Assembly (NCBI GenBank): GCA_944325075.1
Contig: CALUYU010000024.1
Location: 1-34,439, forward strand
DNA from: Candidatus Gastranaerophilales bacterium
GTDB lineage: Bacteria > Cyanobacteriota > Vampirovibrionia > Gastranaerophilales > Gastranaerophilaceae
Length of the DNA: 34,439 nucleotides
Direction of reading: 5' to 3'
Shown here: positions 1-6,700 of the stretch, piece after piece
Layout of the letters: the number at the start of each line of letters is the position of its first letter
How positions within the stretch are numbered: position 1 is the stretch's first letter
Notes under the pieces: model-generated
Seen by the model: the letters and a program-made list of their open reading frames with translations, nothing else
Told to the model about the DNA's origin: nothing
Database searches by the model: none
Made by a program: the position numbers and the translations under genes

Positions 1-43
1 CACCAAAACAAAGTTTTCTGTATCAGATGTAAATAAATATTAT

Positions 44-257
44 GTTGGGGTGAAACCCCAACCTACATTGAACTGTGTGGGGCACATAGAGAAAAGATTG
101 ATAAAAAATTCCCCATGTCATCCTGAACTAGTTTCAGGATCCAGCCACCAACAAAAATGTGTGACCATCTGTACTGTATCAGGGAAAGAAGTATTAGATA
201 AAGTAGGTTGGGCTTTCAGCCCAACAATGAAATTATGTTGTGGTAGAAACCCCAACC
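44..257. repeat. Palindromic repeat cluster, copy A (upstream of prepilin A)
   Basis: This is a chain of short inverted repeats. GTTGGGG/CCCCAAC pairs at 44-50 and 56-62. ATCCTGAA/TTCAGGAT pairs at 120-127 and 133-140. GTTGGGC/GCCCAAC pairs at 207-213 and 219-225, and a degenerate relative lies around 237-253. A further GGGGAC/GTCCCC hairpin lies just beyond, near 306-320. The same hairpins recur at 5667-5785 and, decayed, at 15994-16122. The cluster is open in the prepilin frame, where it would encode low-complexity residues such as HPELVSGS. It looks like an intergenic REP-like element rather than true protein-coding sequence. Confidence 0.8.
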
Positions 258-1042
258 TACAAAAAGCTATTTCTTATGGATCTCGGAAAGCGACGCGTCA
301 TGTAAGAGGGGACTTAGTCCCCGCATTTACTCTTGCAGAGGTCTTTTTACCATACTACCACTCGCCTCGTAAAGTCGCGTTCACCCTCGCTGAAGTTCTA
401 ATAACCCTAGGGATAATCGGCGTTGTTGCAGCGATGACTTTGCCGACATTAATTCAGAATTACAAACGCAAAGAAGCTTCAACCCGTTTGAAGAAGGGCT
501 ATAGCGTAATATCCCAGGCAATAACCCGTTCAATAGCAGACAACGGGGATATTCAGTATTGGGACAAAACCGGTGAGCAATTTTCAGAGGACGGTTCATC
601 AGATACTGTCGCAAACGGTGAACTTTCCTATAACTTTTTTATGAAATATCTGGCTCCATATATAAAGTATACGAAAATAGATAAAGCTGTGGTCGTTGAA
701 AACCCGGAAGATGCATATAAATATGAATTAAAAGTAAATCTTGCAGATGGTTCAATATTATATATGCATAATGGTTCATGTATGGACATAAGAATTGACG
801 TAAACGGTGATAACAGACCTAACACAAATGGATATGATATTTATACATTTTTGTTATGTCCGACCCCGAATTTGGCTAAAACATTTTGCGGGGGAAAACG
901 ATATATTTGTTCATATTATGCAGGACAATATATTACAAGAGAACAAGCCTTGGAAGCGTGTAAATCAAATAAGGTTGCCTGTTCCCGTCTTTTGGAAATA
1001 GACAATTGGGAGTTCAAAGACGATTATCCATATAAATTATAA
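227..1042 (+). CDS. Prepilin-like protein A (type IV pilin/pseudopilin N-terminal domain), start uncertain
   Basis: The segment AFTLAEVLITLGIIGVV (about nt 376-426) is a type III prepilin signal: cleavage A^F, Glu at +5, then a hydrophobic helix for membrane anchoring and pilin packing. The mature domain ends with a DVNGDNRPN..GYD motif (about nt 795-840) and several Cys. Exported pseudopilins of this kind are normally cut by a PilD-type peptidase. The start is unclear. The frame is open back to a GTG at 50 inside a repeat hairpin; ATG 227 is the only ATG, and it has no Shine-Dalgarno. The leader would be about 50 residues, too long for the family. A partial second AFTLAEV sits upstream of the real one (nt 323-345). 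The gene may be a silent or damaged cassette. The family call is strong; expression is doubtful. Confidence 0.7.
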   Translation: MKLCCGRNPNLQKAISYGSRKATRHVRGDLVPAFTLAEVFLPYYHSPRKVAFTLAEVLITLGIIGVVAAMTLPTLIQNYKRKEASTRLKKGYSVISQAITRSIADNGDIQYWDKTGEQFSEDGSSDTVANGELSYNFFMKYLAPYIKYTKIDKAVVVENPEDAYKYELKVNLADGSILYMHNGSCMDIRIDVNGDNRPNTNGYDIYTFLLCPTPNLAKTFCGGKRYICSYYAGQYITREQALEACKSNKVACSRLLEIDNWEFKDDYPYKL

Positions 1043-1046
1043 AAAA

Positions 1047-1220
1047 TTATTTTTTGAATAAATCTTTTACTGAAAATTTGCCGGAATTTTCATGGTGAAA
1101 TTCCAGGAATTTTTTCAGGATAGGATTTGTATGGCCCGTAGCTTTTGTTACGGGATTGTTTTTTTCTGCTGTTTTTTCAGACTCAATTACTCTTAGTTGT
1201 TTATCGTCTTTTTCACTCAT
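1047..1220 (-). CDS. Small hydrophilic protein, 57 aa, unknown function
   Basis: A short frame starts with MSEKDDKQLRVIESEK and ends with GKFSVKDLFKK. It is highly charged, has no signal peptide or membrane segment, and has a basic C-terminus. The start is preceded by TATAAT exactly 6 nt upstream (1227-1232 on the complement), the spacing seen at several other genes here, which supports a real start. It converges on prepilin A, with its stop 5 nt beyond that gene's stop. A copy of the TTACATTTNGTAATA motif lies about 85 nt upstream (1305-1319). I do not recognise the family. It could be a chance frame, but the codon pattern and promoter spacing favour a gene. Confidence 0.5.
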   Translation of the reverse strand: MSEKDDKQLRVIESEKTAEKNNPVTKATGHTNPILKKFLEFHHENSGKFSVKDLFKK

Positions 1221-1226
1221 AAGAAG

Positions 1227-1232
1227 ATTATA
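1227..1232 (-). promoter_or_regulatory. -10 hexamer, leaderless-type start
   Basis: TATAAT on the minus strand lies 6 nt before the ATG at 1220. Transcription would begin at about the A of the start codon. No -35 is obvious. Confidence 0.5.
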
Positions 1233-1304
1233 CCTCGTTATATTTAAATAAAAAAATTATTTACAAAATAATTGCCAACAAAAGTATATAATTTATATAT
1301 AACG

Positions 1305-1319
1305 TTACATTTTGTAATA
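1305..1319. promoter_or_regulatory. Palindromic motif TTACATTTTGTAATA (copy 1)
   Basis: Inverted repeat TTAC-N5-GTAA, shared with 1767-1781 and 25136-25150. It lies in the gap between two minus-strand small genes, upstream of the 57-aa frame. Probable binding site of an unidentified regulator. Confidence 0.5.
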
Positions 1320-1338
1320 AAATGGTCTGAAGAATCTA

Positions 1339-1692
1339 TTAACGTTTAAACTTAAACTTTGGAAATAAGTTTTTAATGGACGGGAGTTTTAAGCTTTTAA
1401 TTGATTTTCCAAGCTTTGGGCCTCCAATAATTGCAGCGCTTATTGCTGCTGCGCTGAGCAGGATTTTGGTCCAAAGAGAACCGTCAGAGGCTGTTTTGCC
1501 GTTAAAGCTGTCTTCAGAAGGCTGCACAAGATGTTTTCCGTCCATCGGTGTGTGGACTATTGGCGGGAGAATATTATTTGTATAGCCTATGTATCTTGGA
1601 GAACTTCCGGCAATATAAGAGGCAGCGTCAAAATCAAGGACGCCTATATTTGCAAGAAAATCCAAATTCGCTGTCACATTCGGAGGTAACAT
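1339..1692 (-). CDS. Hypothetical protein with one C-terminal hydrophobic segment and basic tail, 117 aa
   Basis: The chosen start (MLPPNVTANLDF) follows GGAGA by 5 nt; an in-frame ATG 24 nt further upstream lacks such a site. The N-terminal 75 residues are polar and contain YIAGSSPRYIGY. Next comes one hydrophobic stretch, ILLSAAAISAAIIGG (about residues 77-91). The tail is very rich in Lys and carries SLKLPSIKNLFPKFKFKR. This layout suggests a single-pass or membrane-associated protein with a basic cytoplasmic end. It is transcribed divergently from the glycosyltransferase at 1781, and a TTACATTTNGTAATA motif lies between them. I do not recognise the family and no function is proposed. Confidence 0.65.
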   Translation of the reverse strand: MLPPNVTANLDFLANIGVLDFDAASYIAGSSPRYIGYTNNILPPIVHTPMDGKHLVQPSEDSFNGKTASDGSLWTKILLSAAAISAAIIGGPKLGKSIKSLKLPSIKNLFPKFKFKR

Positions 1693-1766
1693 AATTTCTC
1701 CAACCTTTTTACACATTTATATAAAGTTTATTTTTGTGTATTAATTGCTTTTTAGGTCTTTATTTG

Positions 1767-1781
1767 TTACATTTAGTAATA
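1767..1781. promoter_or_regulatory. Palindromic motif TTACATTTAGTAATA (copy 2)
   Basis: Same TTAC-N5-GTAA palindrome as at 1305 and 25136. Here it touches the ATG at 1781 and lies between two divergent genes. TTGCTT at 1745 and TACATT at 1768 (17-nt spacer) could form a promoter overlapping the motif, so a bound protein would block transcription. Confidence 0.5.
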
Positions 1782-3412
1782 TGAAGAAGTTTTTAATTGA
1801 AAACAAAAACCTTGTTATTTTATGGATTTTGTGCGGGATTGCGCTTTTTATATTTTGCGGGCATTACAATAATATATTGCTTGATGTCGGAAGAGAGGTT
1901 TACTACCCGGAAAGAATACTTGAGGGCAAAGTTTTATATAAGGATTTGTTCAATATTTACGGGCCTTTTGCATATTTATTTAATGCACTGTTATATAAAA
2001 TTTTTACCCCGAATTTAAATGTTTTATATTTCTCGGGTATTGTTTGTTCGTTTGCAATTGTGAGCGGGGTTTATCTGATTGCGAAAAAATTTCTATCCGG
2101 ATTTTTAAGTTTGGCTATCGGGATATTTACAATTATAAGCGGAGTTTGCGCAACTCATTTGTTTAACTTTACTTTTCCGTACAGCTGGGCAATGCTTTAT
2201 GGAACGGTTTGTTTTATATATTCTGTTTGGGCGCTAATTAAATACAAAGAGGAAGGCAAAAATCAGTTTTTTTATTTGGCTGCATTGTTGGGCGGGCTTT
2301 GCGCTGCTAACAAATATGACTTCTTTATTTACGGAATATTTTTGTTTATAGCTGCACTATTGACGAAAAATAAGAAAATCATACTTAACTTTTTTACTTG
2401 TTTTTTATTTTTCCCTTTAATATGCAGTTTAACTTTGTATTTCCAGGGATTACGGCTTGAAAATTTTATTAGTGCCATAAACGATATAAAACAGATAATC
2501 GGTTCAAGCAGTCTTGGATATTTCTATAAACTCCAGGGGATATATTTTAACCCTAAAATACTTGTTTTATGGCTGATTAATTTCTTAAAAACCGGGGTGG
2601 GATTTGCCGGATTAATCGGCGGGGTTAAACTTATGGATAAAAATAAAATTGCCGGATGGATTGTATGTGCCATATTTGCAATTTTAATTGCCATATTTAC
2701 AACTCCTCCGGTGTTAATATTTTTGGTACCTTTAACTATTCTTACTGCTATTTGCGCTTGTAAGAAACTGAAAAATAATACTCCCGCTGTATTTTTATTT
2801 CTCGGAGTAATTTCAGTGTGCGCTAAAAGTTTCTGGTCGCTGCTTGCCCTGAATTACGGCAATTATATTATTTCTATGGTACTAATTGCTTTTTTGACAG
2901 TAGTATTTTCTTTTGCGGATAAAAAATATGAGAAAGCTTTTGCTATAGGGATATTAGCTATTGGTCTTAATTTTTTGTATTTTTCCGGCAGTATGAGGGT
3001 TTTATTAAACGAAAAGGTTTCTACGGCCAGGGGAGCGATTTATACATTTGAGAAAAACGCGTTAATGACACAAAAATTAATTGACGGATTAAAAAGAAAT
3101 AATGTGAAAAGTGCTTATATATATCCTGAAGGGTTGATTGTAAACTTTTTGGCAAATGTAAAAGCTGATGATTACTATAATTCTATGCTTCCTTTGTATA
3201 CTGAGAGCCTGGGGGAAGACCGGTTTATAGATAATTTAAAGCAGACAAAACCCGGATATATCATTCTTAATAATCTCAGTATGCGTGAATACGGGGCAGG
3301 ATTTATTTGCGATGATTATGCATTTAACTTTAGGGATTATTTGTTTGAAAATTATTCTATGGTTGATGATATTGATGATGGCTTTAGATATGTTGTATTT
3401 GCCAGAAATTAA
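1781..3412 (+). CDS. Polytopic membrane glycosyltransferase, GT-C type (dolichyl-phosphate-mannose mannosyltransferase-like)
   Basis: The protein has 543 residues with about 10-12 hydrophobic helices over the first 420. The first periplasmic loop carries LLDVGREVYYPERILEG (Asp35, Glu39) followed by KDLFNIYGPF (55-63). This matches the layout of GT-C enzymes, in which an acidic pair in loop 1 precedes an RxLLEG..Y.D.....GP stretch. Such enzymes move a sugar from a lipid carrier to a glycan or protein on the outer face of the inner membrane. The soluble C-terminal 120 residues are mixed alpha/beta. ATG 1781 (MKKFLIENKN) is preferred over the TTG 36 nt upstream because the first helix follows directly; neither has a Shine-Dalgarno. 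The acceptor is unknown. Confidence 0.75.
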   Translation: MKKFLIENKNLVILWILCGIALFIFCGHYNNILLDVGREVYYPERILEGKVLYKDLFNIYGPFAYLFNALLYKIFTPNLNVLYFSGIVCSFAIVSGVYLIAKKFLSGFLSLAIGIFTIISGVCATHLFNFTFPYSWAMLYGTVCFIYSVWALIKYKEEGKNQFFYLAALLGGLCAANKYDFFIYGIFLFIAALLTKNKKIILNFFTCFLFFPLICSLTLYFQGLRLENFISAINDIKQIIGSSSLGYFYKLQGIYFNPKILVLWLINFLKTGVGFAGLIGGVKLMDKNKIAGWIVCAIFAILIAIFTTPPVLIFLVPLTILTAICACKKLKNNTPAVFLFLGVISVCAKSFWSLLALNYGNYIISMVLIAFLTVVFSFADKKYEKAFAIGILAIGLNFLYFSGSMRVLLNEKVSTARGAIYTFEKNALMTQKLIDGLKRNNVKSAYIYPEGLIVNFLANVKADDYYNSMLPLYTESLGEDRFIDNLKQTKPGYIILNNLSMREYGAGFICDDYAFNFRDYLFENYSMVDDIDDGFRYVVFARN

Positions 3413-3440
3413 TTATATGGACTTTTGTGTAAAAATTCGT

Positions 3441-3446
3441 TAAAAT
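3441..3446 (+). promoter_or_regulatory. -10 hexamer, leaderless-type start
   Basis: TAAAAT ends 6 nt before the GTG at 3453. TGGACT at 3418-3423 is a possible -35 with a 17-nt spacer. No Shine-Dalgarno is present. Confidence 0.45.
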
Positions 3447-3452
3447 TAATAA

Positions 3453-4553
3453 GTGGATAATTTTAATCTATCAAATTTAATAGCAAAATTTTCGTATAAA
3501 AATGTTCAGATTAATAATTTGAAAAATGTGAACAGTCAAAATACTGTGTCTCAATCATTTTCGGCTTCACAGACTTCTTCAACTGCTTCTTCCGGCAAAA
3601 CATCAGGGGCGGCGGGTGCATCGCCGCAGATGGGAACACTTGGCGGGAGCGATACTTCTGCTTATATAAAAGATTTGTTAAAATTTCCTAAAAATTTAAA
3701 TGAGTTTATATATATGATTCAGCGCGGATATAACCAGATGCAGATGAACAGATTACTGTCACAGCAGTACGCTCTTCAGAAGGCCAATATGCTGTCGCCT
3801 ACTCAGGCCCAAATTCTTGCCCAGCTGCAAGGGTTATCAACAGCTGAATTGCAGGCCGCATTGAAAAGCCAGCTTGCTTTAACAAATATGAATACCAATT
3901 TAAGGAATTTACAAATTCTTTCCGGTGGGATGATTAATCTTTCGGATATTGCTGCAATGATTCAGGCAAACGGTAAAGATGCTGTAACAAAACTTATACT
4001 TACTATGGCCGGTGCTGCAAAACAGGGGATTACTGATTTAAGCCAGCTTAAAGATACTGCTAAACTTATAAATGCAAGTATAGCGCTTGCGTCTCAGGAA
4101 AATCCTTCCCAAACTTTAAAGACGATTTTGCTATTGTATCTTCCGTGGCTTCCTCTTCAGGAGGGAACAGATTTTGAGCTGGAGATTACGGCCGATCCTG
4201 ACAATGAAGATAATATCAATATTTTAGTAATAACTATATCTACTGTGCATTATGGAAAAGTCGTTGCCACACTTGTTTTGGAAACTTCAAATTCTGTTCA
4301 TGTAAATATTGAGTGCTCTCGCGAGTTTCCAAAAGATGAGCTGATGAAGATGATTAATGAGGAGGAAAAACATTACTCAATGCAATCCGTTGTGTCGTTT
4401 CAGCCGCTTGAGGTTAAAACCGAACAGAGACCAAAGGCCTCTGTAACAATGTCTGCAATGGATCATATTAATCCATTCCTGTTACTGATGGCACATTCAA
4501 TTATTCGTAATATAATTATGATAGATAATGGTACCGCAAGCGGGCCGGTTTAG
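3453..4553 (+). CDS. Uncharacterised Gln/Ala-rich protein, possible FliK-like C-terminal domain
   Basis: The protein has 366 residues and no signal peptide. Residues 30-70 are a Ser/Thr/Gly/Ala-rich linker. Residues 90-150 are rich in Gln, Leu and Met and probably helical. Residues 230-300 form a beta/alpha section with alternating hydrophobics (INILVITISTVHYGKVVATL). The end is again hydrophobic (INPFLLLMAHSIIRNIIMI). A disordered N-terminus, helical middle and small beta domain resembles flagellar hook-length control proteins, but the match is weak and no flagellar gene is nearby. The GTG start is the only early start and is supported by TAAAAT 6 nt upstream. The stop is 22 nt before gloA, so the three genes to 5481 may form one operon. 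Confidence 0.6.
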   Translation: MDNFNLSNLIAKFSYKNVQINNLKNVNSQNTVSQSFSASQTSSTASSGKTSGAAGASPQMGTLGGSDTSAYIKDLLKFPKNLNEFIYMIQRGYNQMQMNRLLSQQYALQKANMLSPTQAQILAQLQGLSTAELQAALKSQLALTNMNTNLRNLQILSGGMINLSDIAAMIQANGKDAVTKLILTMAGAAKQGITDLSQLKDTAKLINASIALASQENPSQTLKTILLLYLPWLPLQEGTDFELEITADPDNEDNINILVITISTVHYGKVVATLVLETSNSVHVNIECSREFPKDELMKMINEEEKHYSMQSVVSFQPLEVKTEQRPKASVTMSAMDHINPFLLLMAHSIIRNIIMIDNGTASGPV

Positions 4554-4575
4554 ATTATTAAATAAGGAGAAAATT

Positions 4576-4959
4576 ATGAGATTTTTACATTCAATGATTA
4601 GAGTAAAAGATATTGATAAGTCGTTAAAATTTTACACCGAACTTTTAAATATGAAACTTAATAAGAAAAAAAGACTGGATGATTGCGAATTGTATTTTTT
4701 GGATGATGAAGATGGCTGCTGCCAGATAGAGTTAACATATAATGATGAAACCCCTGAGGAAGGTTATGTTAATGGTAACGCTTTCGGACACTTTGCTTTT
4801 GCAGTTGATTCTCTTGAAAAATTTACTGAAAAGATGAATTCTTTGGGATATGAATATTTGTATGAACCTTTTGATTTGAATGGCAAAGGCAGCAGAATAG
4901 CATTTATTAAAGATCCGGACGGAAACGAAATTGAGTTGATAGAAAAGGTTGTTTGGTAA
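4576..4959 (+). CDS. gloA: Lactoylglutathione lyase (glyoxalase I)
   Basis: This enzyme isomerises the hemithioacetal of methylglyoxal and a thiol to the S-lactoyl thioester, the first step of methylglyoxal detoxification in the cytoplasm. The protein has 127 residues, close to the short Ni-type bacterial enzymes. All four expected metal ligands are present: His5 (RFLHSMIRV), Glu52 (QIELTYND), His72 (FGHFAFAV) and Glu120 (NEIELIEK). The paired betaalphabetabetabeta layout is clear. The start ATG 4576 follows AAGGAG by 6 nt; an upstream in-frame ATG at 4528 lies inside the previous gene and is rejected. The nitroreductase follows after 18 nt, which suggests a small electrophile-stress operon. 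Confidence 0.93.
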   Translation: MRFLHSMIRVKDIDKSLKFYTELLNMKLNKKKRLDDCELYFLDDEDGCCQIELTYNDETPEEGYVNGNAFGHFAFAVDSLEKFTEKMNSLGYEYLYEPFDLNGKGSRIAFIKDPDGNEIELIEKVVW

Positions 4960-4977
4960 TTATAAAGGAGAAATTAT

Positions 4978-5481
4978 ATGTCTGATATTATTTTTAAGCG
5001 GCGTTCAATCAGAAGATTTTTAGATAAGCCTGTAGAATCTGAAAAACTTGAAAGAATTTTAAAAGCCGGCATGCAGGCTCCATCAGCTCATAACAATCAG
5101 CGGTGGGAGTTTTTGGTTGTAACTGACAGTGAGAAACGCGAAGCGCTTTCAAAAATGAGTCCTTGGGCAGGCATGGTTGCAAAGGCGCCGGCTGCTATTG
5201 TTGTAATGGGAAAAACAGACAATGAAGATTTACGTCAATGGTTTGAGCAGGATTTGAGTGCGTGCACTGAAAATATTCTGCTGCAAATTGCAGAAGAAGG
5301 ACTTGGCGGATGTTGGATGGGGTTTTATCCTAATATGGAAAGAGTCGGGCTTATCCAAAAGTACTTTAATGTTCCTGAAAATATTGTACCGTTTTCGGTA
5401 ATTGCACTTGGTTATTCAGAGGATGAAAATAAATTTGTTGACCGCAGCGACATGTCTAAGGTGCATTATAATACATATTAA
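4978..5481 (+). CDS. Nitroreductase family FMN-dependent oxidoreductase
   Basis: The protein has 167 residues. The N-terminus IFKRRSIRRF contains the RRSIR motif that binds the FMN phosphate, and APSAHNNQRWEF is the second flavin contact. GLGGCWMGFYP near residues 109-119 matches the conserved EGLG.CW segment. Members reduce nitroaromatics, quinones or enones with NAD(P)H, usually as dimers; the physiological substrate cannot be read from sequence. AAAGGAG lies 7 nt before the ATG. It is co-directional with gloA 18 nt upstream. A strong GC-rich hairpin follows at 5500-5532. Confidence 0.88.
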   Translation: MSDIIFKRRSIRRFLDKPVESEKLERILKAGMQAPSAHNNQRWEFLVVTDSEKREALSKMSPWAGMVAKAPAAIVVMGKTDNEDLRQWFEQDLSACTENILLQIAEEGLGGCWMGFYPNMERVGLIQKYFNVPENIVPFSVIALGYSEDENKFVDRSDMSKVHYNTY

Positions 5482-5499
5482 AAAAGAAAAATCACTAAA

Positions 5500-5532
5500 C
5501 AAGGGGGGGCGGACATTGTCCGCCCCCCCTTG
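5500..5532. terminator. Perfect GC-rich hairpin after the nitroreductase
   Basis: A 15-bp perfect stem with a 3-nt loop (att at 5515-5517) has arms containing seven G and seven C. The plus strand is not followed by a T run. The minus strand would be followed by a T-rich stretch (complement of 5480-5493). It may work as a terminator or be another member of the local palindromic repeat family. Confidence 0.6.
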
Positions 5533-5557
5533 CAAAAATAAAAAAATAGTTTATAAT
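5530..5557 (+). promoter_or_regulatory. Promoter upstream of the G-tract reading frame
   Basis: TTGCAA (5530-5535), a 16-nt spacer and TATAAT (5552-5557). It begins in the last bases of the preceding hairpin. It would drive the Shine-Dalgarno/ATG at 5566-5582. Confidence 0.5.
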
Positions 5558-5579
5558 GAAGGAAAAAGGAGGTAAAGTC

Positions 5580-5624
5580 ATGGAAAAGTCAAGTATAGCA
5601 CGGAATAGGGGGGGGGGGGGGTAA
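5580..5624 (+). CDS. Short leader frame interrupted by a G14 tract
   Basis: AAGGAGGT (5566-5573) lies 6 nt before ATG 5580, the best ribosome-binding site in this window. The frame reads MEKSSIARNR, then Gly codons from a run of 14 G (5608-5621), and meets TAA at once (5622-5624). If the tract had 13 G (or 10 or 16), the frame would continue without a stop through 5623-5664 into the frame of the prepilin ending at 6603. With 15 G it would stop at 5689. This is the structure of a contingency (slipped-strand) switch, recorded here in the closed state. A sequencing or assembly error in the homopolymer is the main alternative. Confidence 0.45.
   Translation: MEKSSIARNRGGGG
5608..5621 (+). repeat. 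Homopolymeric G tract, 14 nt
   Basis: Fourteen consecutive G in an otherwise AT-rich region, ten codons after a strong start. Tracts of this length are prone to slippage during replication. Confidence 0.85.
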
Positions 5625-5664
5625 CGAACCTCAAGGGAGACAAGGAATTGCGCCTAATGAGTCA

Positions 5665-5785
5665 ATGTTGGAGCCCCAACCTACTTTAACCCCATGTCAT
5701 CCTGAACTCGTTTCAGGATCTAGCCACCGGCAAAAATGTTCAGCCATTTGCACAAAAAAAACTAATGTTGGGCTGAAAGCCCAAC
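5665..5785. repeat. Palindromic repeat cluster, copy B (upstream of prepilin B)
   Basis: The same hairpins as copy A: an imperfect GTTGG/CCCCAAC element near 5667-5680, ATCCTGAA/TTCAGGAT at 5699-5719 and GTTGGGC/GCCCAAC at 5767-5785. Two more small palindromes follow, GCATT/AATGC and GTGCC/GGCAC (5819-5844). The cluster is open in the prepilin frame and would encode HPELVSGS as in copy A. Confidence 0.8.
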
Positions 5786-5826
5786 CTACTTTGATTTCCG
5801 TATCACCCCGCCGTCGGAGCATTGTA

Positions 5827-6603
5827 ATGCAGTGCCTCAGGCACCATTCGCCTCGTCGAGTTGCATTTACTCTGGCTGAAGTTCTAATAACCCTTGGCAT
5901 AATCGGAGTTGTTGCTGCGATGACTTTGCCAACATTAATAGCCCGTCATCAGGAAAAGGTTACTGTGACAAAGTTAAAGAAGGCATACAGTATAATAAAT
6001 CAGGCATACTTACGAGCACTAAATGATAATGGGCCGTTGGACAGTTGGGGGCTGGAAAATTCAGAATTTGAAGAAGATCCTGAAACCGGAGAAGAAATAT
6101 TAGGCGATCAGGCTAAAAACAACGGCGCATTATTTTTTAGTAAGCTTATGCCATATTTTAGCACTTTACGTAATTGTCTTGATAATGAGGAAAAGATGTG
6201 TGAGACATATGATAGATATTCACTCAACGGAACAAAGAGGAAAACTCCATCGTATAGCCGTTTAATATTAAGTGACGGATCAATTTTATCAGGCGGTTGG
6301 ATAAGTAATATAAATTGCGGTAAGAATATGTCTTGCGGTGATTTTTCAGTAGATATAAATGGAAGTGCTCCTCCAAATATGATAGGGCGTGATATATTTT
6401 ATTTTTGGATTTATCGGGACCGTATAAAACCTTTGGGTTTAGCAGATGAAGTATTAGGCTATACTTTTAACAATAAGTGTTCAAGAAATCAGTCTACAGA
6501 GGATAATGGTTATGGCTGCACTGCTTGGGTAATATATAATGAAAATATGGATTATTTACACTGTGATGATTTAAGCTGGGACGGAAAGCATAAGTGCAAG
6601 TAA
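5827..6603 (+). CDS. Prepilin-like protein B (type IV pilin/pseudopilin N-terminal domain)
   Basis: From ATG 5827 the leader is MQCLRHHSPRRVA, cut as A^F, followed by FTLAEVLITLGIIGVVAA with Glu at +5. GGAG (5816-5819) sits 7 nt before this ATG, giving a normal 13-residue leader and 258 residues in all. The frame is also open upstream to ATG 5665 and, if the G tract had 13 G, to ATG 5580, which would give a leader of about 95 residues. The mature part has a conserved N-terminal helix, a variable Cys-containing body and a DINGSAPPN..GRD motif. The first 90 nt closely match prepilin A and then diverge. It is probably an exported pseudopilin or minor pilin. A hairpin at 6627-6662 follows. Confidence 0.82.
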   Translation: MQCLRHHSPRRVAFTLAEVLITLGIIGVVAAMTLPTLIARHQEKVTVTKLKKAYSIINQAYLRALNDNGPLDSWGLENSEFEEDPETGEEILGDQAKNNGALFFSKLMPYFSTLRNCLDNEEKMCETYDRYSLNGTKRKTPSYSRLILSDGSILSGGWISNINCGKNMSCGDFSVDINGSAPPNMIGRDIFYFWIYRDRIKPLGLADEVLGYTFNNKCSRNQSTEDNGYGCTAWVIYNENMDYLHCDDLSWDGKHKCK

Positions 6604-6626
6604 TTTAAGTAAAAAATTTTGAGCCT

Positions 6627-6662
6627 GGGTACTAAAAATGATATTTTCCGTTTTTAGTATCC
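6627..6662 (+). terminator. Probable intrinsic terminator after prepilin B
   Basis: A 12-bp stem (6627-6638 with 6651-6662, one G.U) with a 12-nt loop, followed by a T-rich stretch. Confidence 0.55.
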
Positions 6663-6688
6663 GGTTTAATTTTTCACTTTTTTCATGG

Positions 6689-6694
6689 TATAAT
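6689..6694 (+). promoter_or_regulatory. -10 hexamer, leaderless-type start
   Basis: TATAAT ends 6 nt before ATG 6701, and no Shine-Dalgarno is present. Transcription would begin at about the start codon. Confidence 0.55.
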
Positions 6695-6700
6695 TTCCTT

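Noticed and set aside
50-226. Extension of prepilin A to a GTG at 50
   Set aside because: The start lies inside a palindromic hairpin and the encoded residues are repeat-derived; a 100-residue leader is not a prepilin signal.
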